Shown piece after piece: positions 62,201 to 64,000 of a stretch of 64,000 nucleotides of DNA. Location: NCBI GenBank assembly GCA_037953625.1, contig CM075651.1, forward strand, positions 161,271,501-161,335,500, in the 5' to 3' direction. Under the pieces are notes generated by a model, which was given only the letters and a program-made list of their open reading frames with translations, was not told the origin of the DNA and did not search any database. A program made the position numbers and the translations under genes. The DNA is from Crotalaria pallida (Eukaryota > Streptophyta > Magnoliopsida > Fabales > Fabaceae). How positions within the stretch are numbered: position 1 is the stretch's first letter; every line of letters begins with the position of its first letter.

Positions 62201-62653
62201 AGCCATAATATTGCAGTTTTAGTAGTCTCCACGATAATATCACCGTTGAAATTGTAGTTTACTAACAATATTTTTCACAATTATCTGCAATTTAAATTCA
62301 AGCATATTTGTGCATATTTTTTTAAAGGGTTTTAGTCTCCTTAAATTCCACTTTTTTTTATTGAATTTTATTGGAATTTTTTTCGATATCTTCAAGAAGT
62401 TGGAAAAAAATTTCGATTGACCTCCATTGAAATATGTATTTTTAAGGTCTTCTAACTCAAAGGTATCAGAAAAAATTTCAACATGATTATTAAGTCGAAA
62501 AAAATGGGTTTAGAAACTAACACTTTTTTTAATTACCGAAGAAAAAAAAAGATTAAGGTACTTTGAACTTACAGCACATTCGCCATCTTGACGTATGATA
62601 ATGAATTCATTGCTATTGTGAGAGCCTGCAACTAATCCCAGATTGGTTTCCAT
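53229..62653 (-). CDS. CESA: Cellulose synthase catalytic subunit, CESA6-like, 13 exons
   Basis: A plasma-membrane glycosyltransferase family 2 protein of 1,058 residues. Exons: 62653-62573, 61967-61763, 60441-60329, 58956-58706, 58316-58050, 57891-57546, 57467-57330, 57077-56952, 56780-56568, 56488-56191, 55926-55730, 55247-54897, 53819-53229. All borders are GT-AG and all phases join. Zinc finger Cys39-Cys87. Two membrane helices in exon 5. Catalytic core: SDDG (359-360), DYD (526-528, normally DCD), TED (754-756), QVFQW (794-798, normally QVLRW). Basic-Cys-rich variable region in exon 10. Remaining helices in exons 12-13. The gating-loop site reads LILTSR (930-935) where FTVTSK is usual, and the C-terminus is CGLDCN. 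The GLVAGSHN N-terminus, zinc finger and tail fit the primary-wall CESA6/2/5 clade. Length is normal. The changed motifs raise doubt about catalysis. Introns hold TE fragments. Confidence 0.93.
59075..59093. repeat. Short (TA)n run in CESA intron 3
   Basis: A TA dinucleotide run in the intron between exons 3 and 4. Confidence 0.9.
59140..59400. mobile_element. Foldback fragment in CESA intron 3
   Basis: TTTTATTTTGGTTTTGGTTC on the left is mirrored by GACCGAAAACCAAAACG at 59343-59359, with flanking AT-rich sequence also pairing. Related in composition to foldback element 7. Confidence 0.5.
59470..60095 (+). mobile_element. LINE 3' fragment in CESA intron 3
   Basis: On the plus strand, opposite to CESA, the sequence keeps pieces of a LINE zinc-binding region: ACFAWRAM, then PSRSNLKKREI, CPRRGT...GHMLFLCP, and later FVWNIWKSRNKMVFEHED. 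At least two frame changes and a stop occur. It ends with an A-rich tail (60068-60095). It is a severely 5'-truncated non-LTR insertion. Confidence 0.75.
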
Positions 62654-62800
62654 TTTTTGCTCATGCACTAACTTACCAATGTTTTTTTCAGTAACAGTGT
62701 TTTCACTTCACCACATTTATAAAACCTTTGCCTTTCAACTCAAGCAAGATACAATAAATCCACTTTACTTGTGAGCATGAGAAAAGAACCATTTATTTTA
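62654..62800. promoter_or_regulatory. CESA 5' flank
   Basis: The only non-repeat DNA between the CESA ATG and the foldback element at 62801. No clear TATA box is seen on the minus strand in the first 150 bp, so the transcription start may lie within or beyond the element. Confidence 0.35.
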
Positions 62801-63427
62801 GGGTGTTATTACCATATAATCAAAAACATTGCTAAACTAATAAAACCTTGTCATCTAAGCCATGTATGCCACATTATTATTTAAATTAGTCAAAATTAAG
62901 TTTTGCAATTTAGTTCAACATAAAAACTAGATTATTGTAAATAAGTCATTTTGTACTTTTAGACAAATTATAAATTTTAATTCTTTTTTATATTAAAAAA
63001 AAAATCTTAAACCCAGAACTCATCTTCACTTCTCAAAACCCACCGCCGGCGCCACCGCCGCCACTCGCCATTCCCTTTCCTTCCCTTCTCCCTTCGCTCA
63101 TCTCCCTTATGAGCGAAGGAAGGAGGGAAGGAAAGGGAATGGTGGGTGGCGGTGGTGGCGGTGGCGGTGGATTTTGAGAAGTGAAGATGAGTTCTGGGTT
63201 TAAGAATTTTTTTTTATATTAAAAAAATTAAAATTTATAATTTGTCTAAAAGTACAAAAGGACTAAATTACAATAATCTAGTTTTTATGTTGGACTAAAT
63301 TGCAAAACTTAATTTTGACTAATTTAAATAATGATGTGGCATACATGTCTTAGGTGACAAGATTTTATTGATTTAAGAATGGATTCCATAGCAACCATTC
63401 AATTTTTTATTGCATTTTAGAAATTTC
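62801..63427. mobile_element. Foldback MITE upstream of CESA with GC-rich hairpin core
   Basis: The arms match the MITE in the lectin 1 intron (GGGTGTTATTACC; TCAAAATTAAGTTTTGCAAT; mirrored right arm with GACAAGATTTTATTGAT). Inside, at ~63008-63203, a second near-perfect inverted repeat of ~95-bp arms (AAACCCAGAACTCATCTTCA, then CCGCC-rich, then CCCTTTCCTTCCCTTC) forms a GC-rich hairpin. This core is absent from the lectin-intron copy. Confidence 0.8.
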
Positions 63428-64000
63428 CTTTATTTTATTCCTTTTTATCCCTAAAAAAAAGTTACTTACAACTAATTATTCCAATGATTGTTCTTTCCCT
63501 CTTCTTTTGACACACTCTCTCCCTCACTTTCTCCGCCCAAGGGCCTTCCCTTTTTGTTGCATTTGACACGTTTGCTTCTTAAGCTTTCTTTGTTCATCTA
63601 TAACTCCGCCAACAAAGCTTATGCGTCATAATCTATCAAGCAATTAAAAAAAATAACTTTCCACGTGTCTTGTAACTATAGCTAGCTAGTTATCGGCGTC
63701 ATTTTCTATATGATGTTTTCAAGTTCTAATCCATCGAGTAAACCAGCATTAGAGACATTATTTCCAGTGCACTACGTTTGTGTGAAACATAATTTTTGTC
63801 CATATCATTGGACCTTTTTTTTTAAAAAAAAAAAAAATATTCTCATCTCTTTGTCTTTAGACGCACGTCATCTTCTCTTTCTTTTTTTTTTTTTTAAACA
63901 CTTGAATGGGTTAATATTAGGTTTGGGTTATAAATGTTGTGGGTTTATTTGTTTGGATTCTTAAGTTTGCTTTTTTAAATGAGTTTTAATTCTTCACCCC
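63428..64000. other. No supported gene
   Basis: AT-rich with poly-T runs. The short open frame at 63710-63964 has no recognisable domain. Confidence 0.4.

Noticed and set aside
63005..63205. Possible Pro/Gly-rich coding exon
   Set aside because: The GC-rich block is a near-perfect inverted repeat inside a MITE and has no start, splice sites or domain.
1..64000. A bacterial-type defence or biosynthetic gene system
   Set aside because: The window is plant nuclear DNA with three host genes and many transposons; nothing operon-like or clustered by function is present.

Overview
The window is nuclear DNA from a flowering plant, almost certainly a papilionoid legume. It is AT-rich, its genes have GT-AG introns, it is full of Stowaway-type MITEs and LTR retrotransposon sequence, and it carries two legume-lectin genes. 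I cannot name the species. Only three host genes are well supported: two lectins and one cellulose synthase catalytic subunit (CESA). Everything else is transposable-element sequence or AT-rich DNA with no gene that I can recognise.

Layout. 1-4.2 kb: a microsatellite and three foldback elements. 4.2-7.9 kb: lectin gene 1 (+), with a solo-LTR-like insertion just upstream of its TATA box and a foldback MITE in its single intron. 8.3-9.2 kb: an inverted-repeat element with a GC-rich interior. 9.93-23.08 kb: a 13.1-kb Ty3/gypsy Tat-lineage retrotransposon with paired LTRs and a 5-bp target duplication. Its gag and pol are broken, and a long antisense gene lies between pol and the 3' LTR. A 2.2-kb solo LTR sits inside that antisense gene. 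23-30.4 kb: MITEs and a 1.73-kb long-TIR element with embedded 80-bp palindromes. 30.4-33.3 kb: lectin gene 2 (-), an inverted duplicate of the lectin 1 locus that includes its flanks. 33-42 kb: many Stowaway copies, one nested in another, plus an LTR-like element. 42.2-46.5 kb: a 4.2-kb CACTA-like giant inverted repeat whose arms carry decayed F-box/LRR gene fragments. 47-50.2 kb: a hAT-like element and a broken LINE. 51.8-52.2 kb: a Stowaway inside a TA microsatellite. 53.2-62.7 kb: a complete 13-exon CESA gene (-). 62.8-63.4 kb: a foldback element upstream of CESA, from the same family as the MITE in the lectin 1 intron.

How the genes relate. The lectins would be secreted or vacuolar carbohydrate-binding proteins; the CESA would be a plasma-membrane subunit of the cellulose synthase complex. 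I see no pathway linking them, and no operon-like or defence-island system. The most notable points are: the CESA reading frame is intact while several near-invariant catalytic and gating motifs are changed; the lectin locus is an inverted duplication whose copies share an unusual intron; the Tat antisense gene is still open, and in phase across a predicted intron, once the nested LTR is discounted; and the giant F-box/LRR foldback could make double-stranded RNA if transcribed.
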